A stretch of 64,000 nt of DNA from Sporolactobacillus sp. CQH2019 (GTDB lineage: Bacteria > Bacillota > Bacilli > Bacillales > Sporolactobacillaceae). Position numbers and translations under genes: made by a program. The stretch is taken from NCBI RefSeq assembly GCF_028765345.1, contig NZ_JARAJZ010000007.1, positions 186,409 to 250,408 on the forward strand. The letters are read 5' to 3'. Below, piece by piece: positions 33,405-42,587 of the stretch (positions within the stretch are counted from its first letter, which is position 1; every line of letters starts with the position of its first letter). The notes under the pieces are model-generated. The model did no database searches. It saw only the letters and a program-made list of their open reading frames with translations, and had not been told where the DNA came from.

Positions 33405-36400
33405 TCCCGGTACTCTATGCACCTACTGAAACACAATTTAATCATATGGGCATCGGTGCTCTGGCGGATACGATTTCGGCGCACGTCACCGAAGAGCGAA
33501 ACGGGTCGTTCGAACTGGAATTTGTCTATCCGGTTGACGGTCCGTTGTTTGATCAGATTGAAAAGGATTGCATCGTTAAGGCAAAGGCCAACGATGATGC
33601 GAACATGGATCCGCAGCTGTTCCGGATTTATTACATCTCGAAACCGATAAACGGGCAGGTCGATTATAAGGCGGAGCATGTCAGCTACGAGCTTGGCAAG
33701 AATCCGATCACGAGTATTAACATCACGGGCAACGCACAAAGTGCGCTGAATGCCATCCTACAAAACACCGTCTTTACGCATCGCTTTACCGGCGTGTCGG
33801 ATGATGCGACGAGCCTATCTATGAATCTATCTCGTGTTGCCGCGCGTTCGGCCATTGGTGGTACTGAAGGCAGTTTAATTGATACCTGGGGCGGGGAGCT
33901 GACTTTTGACAACTGGCTGATTCGGCACAGTTTACACCGTGGCACGGACACCGGCATTATTGTCGGCTACGGCAAGAACCTGACCGATGTCACACAGGAA
34001 GAAGCGATCGATCAGACTTATACGTCGATTTATCCATACGCCAATATACAAGACGCGAGCGGCAATCAGACGACGCTAGAGCTGCCAGAAAAAATTATTA
34101 GTAGCCAGTACGTAAATAATTTTGCTTATGGCCGCTGTCTGCCCGTTGATTTATCCGGCGATGATGTCACTGGCGAAGCAAGCCTGCGGACCAAGGCACA
34201 GGCATACGTAAAGGCAAATAATTTTGGTCAACCGAGCGTCAGCCTGACGATCAAATTTATCCAGCTCTGGCAGACAGAAGAATACAAGAATATCGCCCCG
34301 CTCGAACATATCAACTTGTGCGACTGGGTCACGGTCCGGTTTAAAAAACTGGGCATCGATGTTAAGGCAGAAGTTATTAAAACAGACTTTGAGGTGTTAC
34401 TTGAGAAGTACATTTCCGTCGATCTGGGCGATGCAAAAAACAACCTGGCTGATGATCTCAATGGGATGCAGTCTAATATTGCTGATGTCTCAGCTGCAGC
34501 TAATCAAGCTGTCAAAACTTCGGGATACGCTCTGACACAGGCAAACGGTAAAAATAAATCTTATTATTCAGCTACGGAACCGGTTGGGAATCTAATTTCT
34601 GGCGATCTATGGTACAAGATTGTCAACGGTCAGTACACTGAGATGTGGCGTTTTAACGGTATCAGCTGGGATCAGATTCTCTCGGTCGATGCCAATGACG
34701 CGATGAACAAAGCAATAGATGCTCTTACCGCGGCAAATGGCAAGAACACCGTCTATCATCAGTCTGCGCAGCCAGCAGCCGGTAATGAAGACGACATCTG
34801 GTTTCGCGAGAATGCCGATGGCACGATTACGCAATTTATTTATCAAGATGGTACATGGGTTAATCCGCTCGATGATGGTGTGAAGCAGGCACAGGATGAC
34901 GCTGATAATGCGGTAAATCAGGCAGGCAGTGCGATTGACTCGGCGACATCGGCAATCAACACGGCTAACAACGCCTTGACGACCGCACAGGGAGCAGCTA
35001 CTGCTGCTAACGATGCTCAGCAGTCTATATCCAGCAAGGTGTGGATGTCCGATGTCAATGGTGCTGTGGCAGCGGTGCAGGTCGGCGGAACGAACCTCGT
35101 TACTAATAGCACTTTTTCAGATGGTTCCTTGTCTGGTTGGTCATTCGGTACATTTGATCCCACTACTACTTATCTAGGCTATGCTACAGCCAAATTAGTT
35201 CCGGGAGATAGATTTAATCAGGACGCCTTTAATAAGATAAAGCCAAATACTACTTATACATTATCCTGCTATGCAAAATATGTCGGAGTCTCTGGGAGTG
35301 GTGTATTTGGTTTATATTTTGAAGATGGGGCCAGTGGCTCATATAGCAGTCTGCCTACAGGAGATGCGGATTGGAGTAGGTATACTAAAACTTTTACTAC
35401 ATCTGCTGCGCCTACTCGGTGTAATGTGGGTTTTTATTTTCATTCCAGTCATACGGCAGGTACAGTTTGGGTAACTGCTTTTAAGCTTGAGCTTGGTAAT
35501 AAAGCTACCGACTGGTCCTCCGCTCTGGAGGACATGGCAACGGCCATCCAGTTTTCTCAATTGAATCAAACCGTAAATGGCATCAGCACTCAAGTTAGCA
35601 ACAAGGTTGATCAGTCTGTATACAACAGCTATACAGCCCAAACTGCGAGCACAATCGCAACGTTGCTGACAAAAACGGACGCATCCGGAACTTATGCGAC
35701 ACAATCCGCGCTGAGTCAGACTTCCAGCATCCTAACGAGTCAAATAACGTCAGTCCAATCAAATTTAAACCAAGTGATCAGTTCAGGTAACAATCTTGTG
35801 CAAGATTCCGGATTTGAGCAGGCAGGGCGAGCAAATACAACGACCGCACAGGCGCACTTTGGGAAACAGTCATTAAAAGCTACGGCAAATGGCGGAATAC
35901 AGGATTTCAATTTAGTAACTATTAAAACATCTCCTGGGCGTATCTATTATTTTGAAGCTTGGGTATTGGCTGGACAAGCATCATGGAGCGGCTCAGTTAA
36001 TATCGCTATGTCATACGGCCAATCTAATGGCAGTAACCATTCATATCCGTCAATACAGGGCTTGCCTGCAAACGGGGGGCAGACGTGGACAAAGTTGTCC
36101 GGGTATACCACTGTCCCTAGCGGTTACGATCAAGCTGTATTTAGAATTTCTGTTCGCAATGATGTAACATCCGGAGCTGTCTTTTATTTCGACGATGCGA
36201 TCGTCATGGACGTTACAGACTCTCAAATCGTTAATAGCAGCACCCAATCTCAAATTACTCAGCTTTCGAATGACATCAATCTTCGCGTGCAGAAAAACGA
36301 CGTGATCAACCAGATTAACGTATCGACTGAATCTATTTTGATTGCTGGAAACAAAGTGCATATTACCGGTCAGACAACGATCGATAATGCTGTAATTACG

Positions 36401-37603
36401 AGTGCTATGATCGCCGCCTTGGATGCCGGCAAGATCACGACCGGAATATTAAATGCCGCACGGCTGGGCGCTGGATCGGTTACGGCAGACAAGCTCAATG
36501 TGACCAGCCTTTCCGCCATCAACGCTAATTTGGGCAATGTGACAGCCGGGACGTTAACTGGTGTTAGTGTCAATGCGGCAAACTTTACCGGCGGCACGTT
36601 TACAGGTGGGACCTTTACTGGATCAACTATCACATCAACTAATGGGAATAATCAGAAAATAAGGCTGTCTTCTGGAGAAATGGATTTTATATCATCAGCC
36701 GGGCAATTAATAGGATCTTTGGTTATGACCTATATTCCGACTACTGTTCTGAATGGTATCACTTTGGCAACTCGAACGGGTAATGACTATGTTTCGATAG
36801 GTTATCAAGATGGAAATAGTATCCCTTCAGCTTTTCAGGTAAACACAGATGGAACATCTTTTGTAGCTGGCCGTGGGGATTTCAAAATCAATATAAATGA
36901 CACAGGAACCTTGGGGAGCTACTATACCGCAGCAGACATATCGCAAAAAGGCGCTACGGGTAGTCGGTATACTCAGTGGGATAATTACTCTGAATTTTAT
37001 ATGAACGGTCGTAGCTTGTGGCTGGGCAATAGTGGCACTACCGATAATCATATTTACTGCAATGACGGACTACATCTCATTATTGGGGCCGCGGGCGATG
37101 TCCACTTGGCCGCCAATGGCGCAGATTTTCTCGTCGGAACTGCTGGCTGGGCAAACCTTTATGGCACGCTAAATATGGCCAGTAATCCAATCAAGAATTG
37201 CACCGGTGTTAGTCAGCCATCCGTTGCCGACATGAAGCAAGACATCACTGTTCCGACTGACAGCGCGATTGACATTATTAAAAATACTGATTTCTATCAG
37301 TACCGATATATTAGCGATGCCAGCAAAGGAAAAATGAAGTATCGCTATGGTGTGATTATCGGCGCCGACTATCGGACGCCGGATCAGTGGCTCAATGAGG
37401 ATGGCGACGGTTTTGATTTCGGTAATTCAATCTTTACAACAGCCCGAGCACTCAAAGAAGAAGTTATAAGAGGAGAAAGCAGAGATGTGCTCATTGATTC
37501 ATTACATCAAAGAATAGCCGATCTGCAAAATAATAATCTATATTTACAAGATCAGATAGATAATTTAAAAACAAGAGTTTCGGCATTAGAGGAGGCCGCA
37601 TAA
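33401..37603 (+). CDS. Tail-associated lysin/receptor-binding tail protein (Tal) with chaperone-like C-terminus
   Basis: About 1400 residues; ATG at 33401 behind GAGGTGG. Residues about 1-350 are the prophage tail endopeptidase-like N-terminal domain (FNHMGIGALADTISAHVTEE, then the Tal hub strands). A long helical middle with Ala-Asn heptads follows. Two segments, NLVTNSTFSDGSLSGWSF (about 565) and NLVQDSGFEQAGRANTTTAQ (about 800), look like the openings of carbohydrate-binding beta-sandwich modules. Near the C-terminus are GGTFTGGTFTGST beta repeats, a tail-fibre-type core, and a last domain with ADMKQDI and YGVIIGADYRTPDQW followed by a coiled coil, resembling the S74-type intramolecular chaperone. 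The protein probably trimerises and binds the cell wall receptor. Confidence 0.85.
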   Translation: MIPVLYAPTETQFNHMGIGALADTISAHVTEERNGSFELEFVYPVDGPLFDQIEKDCIVKAKANDDANMDPQLFRIYYISKPINGQVDYKAEHVSYELGKNPITSINITGNAQSALNAILQNTVFTHRFTGVSDDATSLSMNLSRVAARSAIGGTEGSLIDTWGGELTFDNWLIRHSLHRGTDTGIIVGYGKNLTDVTQEEAIDQTYTSIYPYANIQDASGNQTTLELPEKIISSQYVNNFAYGRCLPVDLSGDDVTGEASLRTKAQAYVKANNFGQPSVSLTIKFIQLWQTEEYKNIAPLEHINLCDWVTVRFKKLGIDVKAEVIKTDFEVLLEKYISVDLGDAKNNLADDLNGMQSNIADVSAAANQAVKTSGYALTQANGKNKSYYSATEPVGNLISGDLWYKIVNGQYTEMWRFNGISWDQILSVDANDAMNKAIDALTAANGKNTVYHQSAQPAAGNEDDIWFRENADGTITQFIYQDGTWVNPLDDGVKQAQDDADNAVNQAGSAIDSATSAINTANNALTTAQGAATAANDAQQSISSKVWMSDVNGAVAAVQVGGTNLVTNSTFSDGSLSGWSFGTFDPTTTYLGYATAKLVPGDRFNQDAFNKIKPNTTYTLSCYAKYVGVSGSGVFGLYFEDGASGSYSSLPTGDADWSRYTKTFTTSAAPTRCNVGFYFHSSHTAGTVWVTAFKLELGNKATDWSSALEDMATAIQFSQLNQTVNGISTQVSNKVDQSVYNSYTAQTASTIATLLTKTDASGTYATQSALSQTSSILTSQITSVQSNLNQVISSGNNLVQDSGFEQAGRANTTTAQAHFGKQSLKATANGGIQDFNLVTIKTSPGRIYYFEAWVLAGQASWSGSVNIAMSYGQSNGSNHSYPSIQGLPANGGQTWTKLSGYTTVPSGYDQAVFRISVRNDVTSGAVFYFDDAIVMDVTDSQIVNSSTQSQITQLSNDINLRVQKNDVINQINVSTESILIAGNKVHITGQTTIDNAVITSAMIAALDAGKITTGILNAARLGAGSVTADKLNVTSLSAINANLGNVTAGTLTGVSVNAANFTGGTFTGGTFTGSTITSTNGNNQKIRLSSGEMDFISSAGQLIGSLVMTYIPTTVLNGITLATRTGNDYVSIGYQDGNSIPSAFQVNTDGTSFVAGRGDFKININDTGTLGSYYTAADISQKGATGSRYTQWDNYSEFYMNGRSLWLGNSGTTDNHIYCNDGLHLIIGAAGDVHLAANGADFLVGTAGWANLYGTLNMASNPIKNCTGVSQPSVADMKQDITVPTDSAIDIIKNTDFYQYRYISDASKGKMKYRYGVIIGADYRTPDQWLNEDGDGFDFGNSIFTTARALKEEVIRGESRDVLIDSLHQRIADLQNNNLYLQDQIDNLKTRVSALEEAA

Positions 37604-38052
37604 TGGAAATTAAAATCGAAAATCAGAAACTGGTACCCGCCATCAATTTTTTATTTGGACTCAGCCTGAAAGGTCAGCAATCCCGGCATCGGACACATTT
37701 TATCAATCTCCTTCGCGCCAAATATGAGGTCTTTATCGAAGACGAACAGGACATGAGGAAAGAGGAATGCAATTGTGATGATGACGGAAAGCCGATCACA
37801 TATAAGTACCAGGGACAGGACATGCTCGACGTCAAGGACCTGGACCACTTCAAGCAGGCCAAGGAAGAGCTTTACAAGGAGGAGCGTGTCATTGACGGCG
37901 GGGACAATCAAGTGATGCTGCAGACGATTAAAAAAATCCTTAATGATTGCGATCAGGAGTTATCCGGCCAGGATGCAGAAGTTTATGATTATCTGCTCAA
38001 CCAGTTCGAGAAAGCGGAAGCGGAAGCCAAAAAAGGAGGTGCAGCAAAATGA
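37603..38052 (+). CDS. DUF1617-family phage tail protein
   Basis: 149 residues. The opening (MEIKIENQKLVPAINFLF and LKGQQSRHRTHFINLL) is that of DUF1617 proteins, which lie after tail fibre genes in Bacillota siphoviruses. ATG overlaps the Tal stop by one base. Role unknown; possibly baseplate assembly. Confidence 0.8.
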   Translation: MEIKIENQKLVPAINFLFGLSLKGQQSRHRTHFINLLRAKYEVFIEDEQDMRKEECNCDDDGKPITYKYQGQDMLDVKDLDHFKQAKEELYKEERVIDGGDNQVMLQTIKKILNDCDQELSGQDAEVYDYLLNQFEKAEAEAKKGGAAK

Positions 38053-38162
38053 CGGTCAAAAAAATAATCGAAGATGCGGATAGGTCGCAAAGAAATGCAT
38101 CAAAGGCGATCAAAGCGGCGGAACAAGCGAATAAGAAAGCCAACGAAGCACTCGGCAAGTGA
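38049..38162 (+). CDS. Very small phage protein (37 aa)
   Basis: ATG overlaps the previous stop by four bases and has AAAGGAGGTGCAGC upstream. One charged Ala-rich helix (SQRNASKAIKAAEQANKKAN). Short coupled genes of this kind (XkdX-like position) are common after the tail fibre. Confidence 0.6.
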   Translation: MTVKKIIEDADRSQRNASKAIKAAEQANKKANEALGK

Positions 38163-38204
38163 ACGGGCGCTTTTTTAATACAAAAATTTTAGGAGGTCTT
38201 TCTC

Positions 38205-38456
38205 ATGTCCTTAACAAGCACACAGCAAACGACGGTCACCGGAACAAGCTCTGTCGCCAGCAAACCGGTTGCCAGCATGACAGCGTCCATCACAACCAGC
38301 GGCGTTCTGGCTTATCTCAATGTCAACATTAACGATGCGGCGACTTATGCGGACAACAAAGCAGCCGTTCGGGCTGATATTCAAGCCTTTCTGACTGATC
38401 TATTTAACAAGGAAGACGGGACAGACACGACGACTTCGACGACCCAAGCCGGATAA
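38205..38456 (+). CDS. Small Thr-rich phage protein (83 aa)
   Basis: AGGAGG upstream of ATG. N-terminal Thr/Ser/Val-rich strand-like region, then an Ala-Asp helix (KAAVRADIQAFLTDLFNKEDG) and a Thr tail. Lies just before the holin. No family recognised. Confidence 0.62.
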   Translation: MSLTSTQQTTVTGTSSVASKPVASMTASITTSGVLAYLNVNINDAATYADNKAAVRADIQAFLTDLFNKEDGTDTTTSTTQAG

Positions 38457-38473
38457 TTTTCCGAGGTGGAAAA

Positions 38474-38878
38474 ATGAATAAATATGAGCTGATCTATCGA
38501 ACGATTGCCGCGATTATTGGGGCGATTACAGGATACTTGTACGGGAGCTGGTATCCGCTGATGGGTATTCTGATCGCGTTTGTCGTGATTGACTATGGTT
38601 CCGGAGTGCTGGCCGCTGCTTATCTTTGCAAGCTATCAAGCAAAGTCGGCTTTCGCGGGATTGCGAAAAAGATCATGATTTTTTTCATTGTTGCTGTCGC
38701 GCATTTGTCAGACGTGGCTTTCGGCTTTAATCACGTCGTGATGAATGCAGCGATCTATTTTTACCTGGCTAACGAATTGATTTCGATCATTGAGAATGCG
38801 GGCAGGATGGACCTCCCGGTCCCCAACAAAGTGAAGAATATGGTTGAACTTTTGAATGGAAAGGATAATGCAAAATGA
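38474..38878 (+). CDS. Phage_holin_4-type holin
   Basis: 134 residues with the holin-4 pattern: hydrophobic N-terminal helices (AAIIGAITGYLYGSWYPLM and AFVVIDYGSGVLAAAYL), KLSSKVGFRGIAKKIMIFF, and the C-terminal ELISIIENAGRMDLPVPNKV. The holin lets endolysin cross the membrane at lysis. Stop overlaps the endolysin ATG. Confidence 0.9.
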   Translation: MNKYELIYRTIAAIIGAITGYLYGSWYPLMGILIAFVVIDYGSGVLAAAYLCKLSSKVGFRGIAKKIMIFFIVAVAHLSDVAFGFNHVVMNAAIYFYLANELISIIENAGRMDLPVPNKVKNMVELLNGKDNAK

Positions 38879-39921
38879 CCAAGTACAAAGGCATTGATAT
38901 TGCATCGATGCAAGGGAACGTCGATTTTAAAAAGGTCAAAGCGGCCGGTTATTCGTTTGTCATCATAAAGGCGACAGAGGGCAGTGAGGCAGGATCGCAT
39001 TATATCAATCCGTATTTTAGGCAGAGCGTCACGAATGCCGAAGCTGCCGGCCTGGTCGTTCATATCTATCATTTCTTTCGCGGGGTATCGGAGGCGGACG
39101 CCCGAGCAGAAGCTGACTGGCTCAAAAAGAATCTGGCCGGAATCAACGCGAAAGGTTATCTGTTCTGCGATGCGGAGACCACCAACGGCGCACCGAATGC
39201 GGGGGCACTGACTGGCTTTGTTAATGCGTTCTTTGATCGGTTAGAAGCCGCTGGGCACAAGAAACTCGGAATCTATTCTGGACTCTACTTTTTCAAAGAT
39301 CATCTCGCCGAATCTCAGCTTCGCCCTGGTCTGTTGAAATGGGTGGCTCAGTATAACGATCACTGCGACCGCGCGGCGGATATCTGGCAGCATACGTCCA
39401 TCGCAAGCGTGCCAGGGATCACCGGCAACGTCGATGAAGATATTGCCTATACGGACAAGCTCATCGGCGCTGGGGCCCCCGCATCGTCCGTCAAGCCAGC
39501 CCCCAATCCATCCAGCCGTCCGACATCCGGAGGGATCCTGAAGCAGGGTGATCGTGGATCTGCGGTTTTGGATCTGCAGAAAAGGCTGTCTTCGGTTTAT
39601 TTCTATCCGGACAAACCGGCTGTCAATCATGGATGTGATGGCATCTATGGTCCAAAAACTGCGGATGCGGTTCGCCGCTTTCAGATTACGCATAGTTGCA
39701 CGGGCGACGGTGTCTACGGACCACAGACGGCAGCCGCGCTCGACAAAGCGATTGCCGCGCAGAAAGCTGCTCCCACAAGCCGGCCGGTCCACACGGTTGT
39801 CAGTGGTGACAACTTATGGGATATCGCACAGAAAAACAAGACAACCGTACAGCAGCTTAAAAATATTAACCACCTGACCAATGACACCATATTCCCGGGA
39901 CAGAAACTGTATTTGAAGTAA
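38875..39921 (+). CDS. GH25 endolysin with peptidoglycan-binding and LysM domains
   Basis: 348 residues. The GH25 muramidase domain (about 1-190) has the catalytic strand YKGIDIASMQGNVDF and the FCDAETT motif carrying the acid pair. A PG_binding_1 domain follows (ILKQGDRGSAVLDLQKRL, then GIYGPKTADAVRRFQ), linked by a Pro/Ser stretch. The C-terminal LysM domain is HTVVSGDNLWDIAQKNKTT. It cleaves the glycan backbone of the host wall. No signal peptide, consistent with holin-dependent release. Confidence 0.93.
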   Translation: MTKYKGIDIASMQGNVDFKKVKAAGYSFVIIKATEGSEAGSHYINPYFRQSVTNAEAAGLVVHIYHFFRGVSEADARAEADWLKKNLAGINAKGYLFCDAETTNGAPNAGALTGFVNAFFDRLEAAGHKKLGIYSGLYFFKDHLAESQLRPGLLKWVAQYNDHCDRAADIWQHTSIASVPGITGNVDEDIAYTDKLIGAGAPASSVKPAPNPSSRPTSGGILKQGDRGSAVLDLQKRLSSVYFYPDKPAVNHGCDGIYGPKTADAVRRFQITHSCTGDGVYGPQTAAALDKAIAAQKAAPTSRPVHTVVSGDNLWDIAQKNKTTVQQLKNINHLTNDTIFPGQKLYLK

Positions 39922-39948
39922 TCACAATTAAAAAGGGAGACGATTCAC

Positions 39949-40350
39949 ATGTTTCAGACAATCATTTCATCCGGACTTACTGACCTGATCAAGCTGGTAG
40001 CACTCGCTGCCGGCTCTTTTTTAACGGTTTTTATCAAACACCATGCGGATCTGGCAAAACTGAGCAAAGTTGAAGCTTTTCTAAGCAGTAAAAGTGCTGC
40101 AGCAGAATTGACGAAGAAAGTAGCCAATGAGGTTTCACAGGTCCTTGAGTCGCCAGCAACGGTTGATAAAGGGTCCGAAGTCATTGCGGCCTTCGCTCAG
40201 AAGAAGGGGATCAAAGTCACTCAGGATGAAGTAAAGGCGCTGCTGTCGGAGCTGCAGAGTGAAGGGAAACAGGTTGCTAACGAAGTGAAGGCTGCCGCTT
40301 CTGGAACAGTTACGGTGCAGTCGCCGGCAAGCCCAGTTCAGAAAGCATGA
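39949..40350 (+). CDS. LLH-family holin (second holin)
   Basis: 133 residues. One hydrophobic N-terminal helix (DLIKLVALAAGSFLTVFI) followed by a long charged helix region with KVANEVSQVLESPA, matching the LLH type of phage holin. It lies after the endolysin with its own GGGAG site. Many Lactobacillales-type phages encode two holins; this one may be a regulator of lysis timing. Confidence 0.78.
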   Translation: MFQTIISSGLTDLIKLVALAAGSFLTVFIKHHADLAKLSKVEAFLSSKSAAAELTKKVANEVSQVLESPATVDKGSEVIAAFAQKKGIKVTQDEVKALLSELQSEGKQVANEVKAAASGTVTVQSPASPVQKA

Positions 40351-40363
40351 CATAATGAAAAAA

Positions 40364-40377
40364 GCCCGCAAGCGGGC
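40364..40377 (-). terminator. Small GC stem after the lysis genes
   Basis: GCCCGC and GCGGGC form a perfect six-pair stem. The T-run is on the minus-strand side (six A residues before the stem on plus), so it would stop leftward transcription; it may act weakly in the other direction. Confidence 0.45.
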
Positions 40378-40483
40378 AATACATATTTGCCGAATATCTT
40401 TTTTGAGTGTAACTAAAATATACTAGAACCTAAGATCTAAAAGTAGTAATATAAAAATAAATTCATAATTGGAAGATGATGCC

Positions 40484-40931
40484 ATGGGTCTTTTATTACC
40501 AAATTTTATGATAGCTTGTGAGGATTTTGTTGAGCATTCAGACAATACATATTCAATTAAAAACGGCTTTATGGTTAAAAAAATATCTTCATATCCTCAA
40601 AAAATTACTTTTAAATTAGTATGTGGATTTGACTATAATCCGACTCCTAAAAAAAAATGAATCTAAGCAAGACAATGAATCTGAGCAAAACAATGAGCAA
40701 GAAGAATCTACAATTCTTAGACTCCTTATTTTTGGTCCAGATAATAAAAAATTAAAGAAAGAAGGGAAATTTGATTTAAGCAATATTAATGACAACCCAG
40801 CACAAATTATTTTACAGATAGAGTTTAATATGTTTACAATTAAAGAAGAGGGAACATACCATTTTTTGATAAAACAAGGTAATCATTTTATCTTTGGTAA
40901 CAAATTGGTCTTTACAAAGGATGAGGACTAA
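40484..40931 (+). CDS. Beta-sandwich accessory protein (DUF6941-like), frameshifted at an A9 tract
   Basis: The reading frame starting at ATG 40484 (GLLLPNFMIACEDFVEH) stops at 40660 directly after A9 (40649-40657). The next frame over continues without a break (NESKQDNESEQNN, then ESTILRLLIFGPDNKK and IILQIEFNMFTIKEEGTYHF) to 40931. Joined, it is a protein of about 148 residues whose strand pattern, with an early bulky Cys-Glu-Asp segment and a GTYHF strand near the end, resembles DUF6941. Reading through needs one A fewer, by slippage or by sequence error. AT-rich. It abuts the holin-like gene (stop TAA overlaps ATG). Confidence 0.6.
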
Positions 40932-41740
40932 TGTCTGAACTTGCTGTAAGAATTTATTCAACTCCTATTCCGTTAAATCATAAATCTGCTGCTATTCCTC
41001 GTGATGAGGAAGTCGATGTGTCTAAAGAAATTTCAGATATGTTAACTCAAGCATCAAAGCAACAGCACGTTCTTGACCAATATAAGAGCATTAAATGCGA
41101 AGCTGTATTATATAGAGACATTGTAAAAATAAAAAAAGTTTACCTTTATCCTAATAATGGCAACGTCCGAATTATTAACGGTAGTTATAAATTGGAGATA
41201 GTTAAGCATAACATTTTTAAAAATGCTTATAAAAAAGTTGGTGGTTTACTCATGAGTTTCCATCTGCCAATATCTTTACATTTATATGCTGTCGAAATAT
41301 CGGGATCAATCAAAGATGGATTTGCTATTAAAGCATTATTTGCGAGTTTAATGAGTGCAGTGTTAACCTTTTTTCATGTATCTGTATCACAGTTAGTTGG
41401 AGGATTTGTTCTTCTATTTGTTTTGGCATTATTAGATTTAATTCTTGGATTAATTCCAGGAAATATAAAAGAAGGAACAGAAAAAGAACACGCTTTGCAA
41501 TCTAGAGCATTAACCTTTACGACAAATATTATTGCTATTGTAGCTGGTTTAATAGCTCACGTAGCGTTAATGTTTCTTGTGGGAGAGAATTCTTCATGGA
41601 TTACACAAATCGGGATAAATGTTCATTATTTTATTATAAGTTGGATAATTTTAATTTACGTATATCGAATAATTGGTTATATAGCAAATAGCAATCACGT
41701 ACGGGTACCAAAAATCGTTAAGAATTTCGTTAAGAAGTAA
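40931..41740 (+). CDS. Soluble domain fused to a holin-4-like membrane domain (269 aa)
   Basis: Residues about 1-105 are soluble and charged, with no recognised motif (TQASKQQHVLDQYKSIKCEA). Residues 130-265 form three to four hydrophobic helices with holin-4-like features: LFASLMSAVLTFFHVSVSQL, LLFVLALLDLILGLIPGNIK, LTFTTNIIAIVAGLIAHVAL, and the closing helix that ends NSHVR-VPKIVKNFVKK, which recalls the VPxxVKNxV end of the lysis holin at 38474. No such N-terminal extension is known to me in the holin-4 family. It is coupled to the preceding gene, so the pair may act as a sensor and a pore. That is inference. Confidence 0.62.
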   Translation: MSELAVRIYSTPIPLNHKSAAIPRDEEVDVSKEISDMLTQASKQQHVLDQYKSIKCEAVLYRDIVKIKKVYLYPNNGNVRIINGSYKLEIVKHNIFKNAYKKVGGLLMSFHLPISLHLYAVEISGSIKDGFAIKALFASLMSAVLTFFHVSVSQLVGGFVLLFVLALLDLILGLIPGNIKEGTEKEHALQSRALTFTTNIIAIVAGLIAHVALMFLVGENSSWITQIGINVHYFIISWIILIYVYRIIGYIANSNHVRVPKIVKNFVKK

Positions 41741-41747
41741 TTTTATT

Positions 41748-41780
41748 ACGGGCTTCTCCAGATAGGAGCCTGTTTATTTT
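41748..41780 (+). terminator. Terminator after the DUF6941-holin pair
   Basis: Imperfect stem ACGGGCTTCTCC with AGGAGCCTGT around an AGAT loop, then TTATTTTTTT. Confidence 0.65.
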
Positions 41781-41791
41781 TTTATATAAAT

Positions 41792-41937
41792 TTATAAATA
41801 CTCTTTCATCCGCTCACCGATCCAATCTGCTGCGATTGTTTTATGGTAAGCGACCGGAAATACAAAGCCCCTGACATTAACTTTATAGCTGAGCCAGTTT
41901 TCCCGCGTCAGCTGGTGGTAAGCTAGGATGACCGCAT
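41792..41937 (-). pseudogene. C-terminal remnant of an unknown gene
   Basis: On the minus strand a 46-codon frame with no start (AYHQLTRENWLSYKVNVRG, FVFPVAYHKTIAADWIGERM) ends in a stop at 41792-41794. The protein-like composition and aromatic content suggest the tail of a decayed gene. I do not recognise the family. Confidence 0.4.
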
Positions 41938-42587
41938 TAATTCATGGGTGTTAGAGTCACAACCGCTTCAGTTTGAATCTGATCATCGGCCACCGTATTA
42001 AAGGTATAAGAGGGGACGCCGTTGCTTCCAAGTATGGTATTGACTACACTTGCACCGCTTGAATCGTGGACAAAGAAGTTACTGCCATCTCCTACGGGCG
42101 TAACGGTATATCGCCCTTCGGGTACGTCCTTACCGACGATATATGTTCCCGGTTGCAGAGTTTTAGGGGCGCCCTGTGCTTTTGTTAATTGACCGCTGGC
42201 CTGAGCAACCTGATTTTTTAAAACGTCGAGCTTGCCCTGAGTGCCGCTTACCTGTTGCTTAAGTGCATCAAGATTGGCCTGTGTTTCGGTAACTTGTGCG
42301 GTAAGTTGATCCTTTTTACCGGCAAGGGCAAACTCGGCTTGGTGTTCTGACTTAAACTGGTTAAATTGGTCTTGAGCATCTTTTAAATTTTGATTTTGGT
42401 CGTACCATTTAACGTTAAGTTTTTTTATTTCGTTCTGCAATTGAACGGCTTTTGTTTTCTGGCCGTTCAACGATATTGAGGCACTGGATTGTCCAGATCC
42501 AAAGCCGATAAAAAAGACAGCAAGAAGAATGACGATTGATATACCGGAGATAATAAGCGTCCTTTTGCTAATTTTGAATTTTTCCAT
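41937..42587 (-). CDS. Membrane-anchored coiled-coil protein (216 aa)
   Basis: N-terminal membrane helix (TLIISGISIVILLAVFFIGF, residues about 10-30), then a coiled coil (about 45-135) with TQANLDALKQQVSGTQGKLD repeats, then a beta-rich domain PGTYIVGKDVPEGRYTV that resembles the GTYxVGxDIPxGxY family of extracellular modules found in Gram-positive surface and phage proteins. Orientation N-in would place the coiled coil and domain outside. Leftward, alone, in the last accessory block; likely lysogenic cargo such as a surface or superinfection factor (inference). Confidence 0.65.
   Translation of the reverse strand: MEKFKISKRTLIISGISIVILLAVFFIGFGSGQSSASISLNGQKTKAVQLQNEIKKLNVKWYDQNQNLKDAQDQFNQFKSEHQAEFALAGKKDQLTAQVTETQANLDALKQQVSGTQGKLDVLKNQVAQASGQLTKAQGAPKTLQPGTYIVGKDVPEGRYTVTPVGDGSNFFVHDSSGASVVNTILGSNGVPSYTFNTVADDQIQTEAVVTLTPMN

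Noticed and set aside
40484-40931. Calling the two frames around the A9 tract as independent genes
   Set aside because: The second frame has no ribosome site at its first ATG and the two parts combine into one plausible domain, so I treat them as one frameshifted gene.
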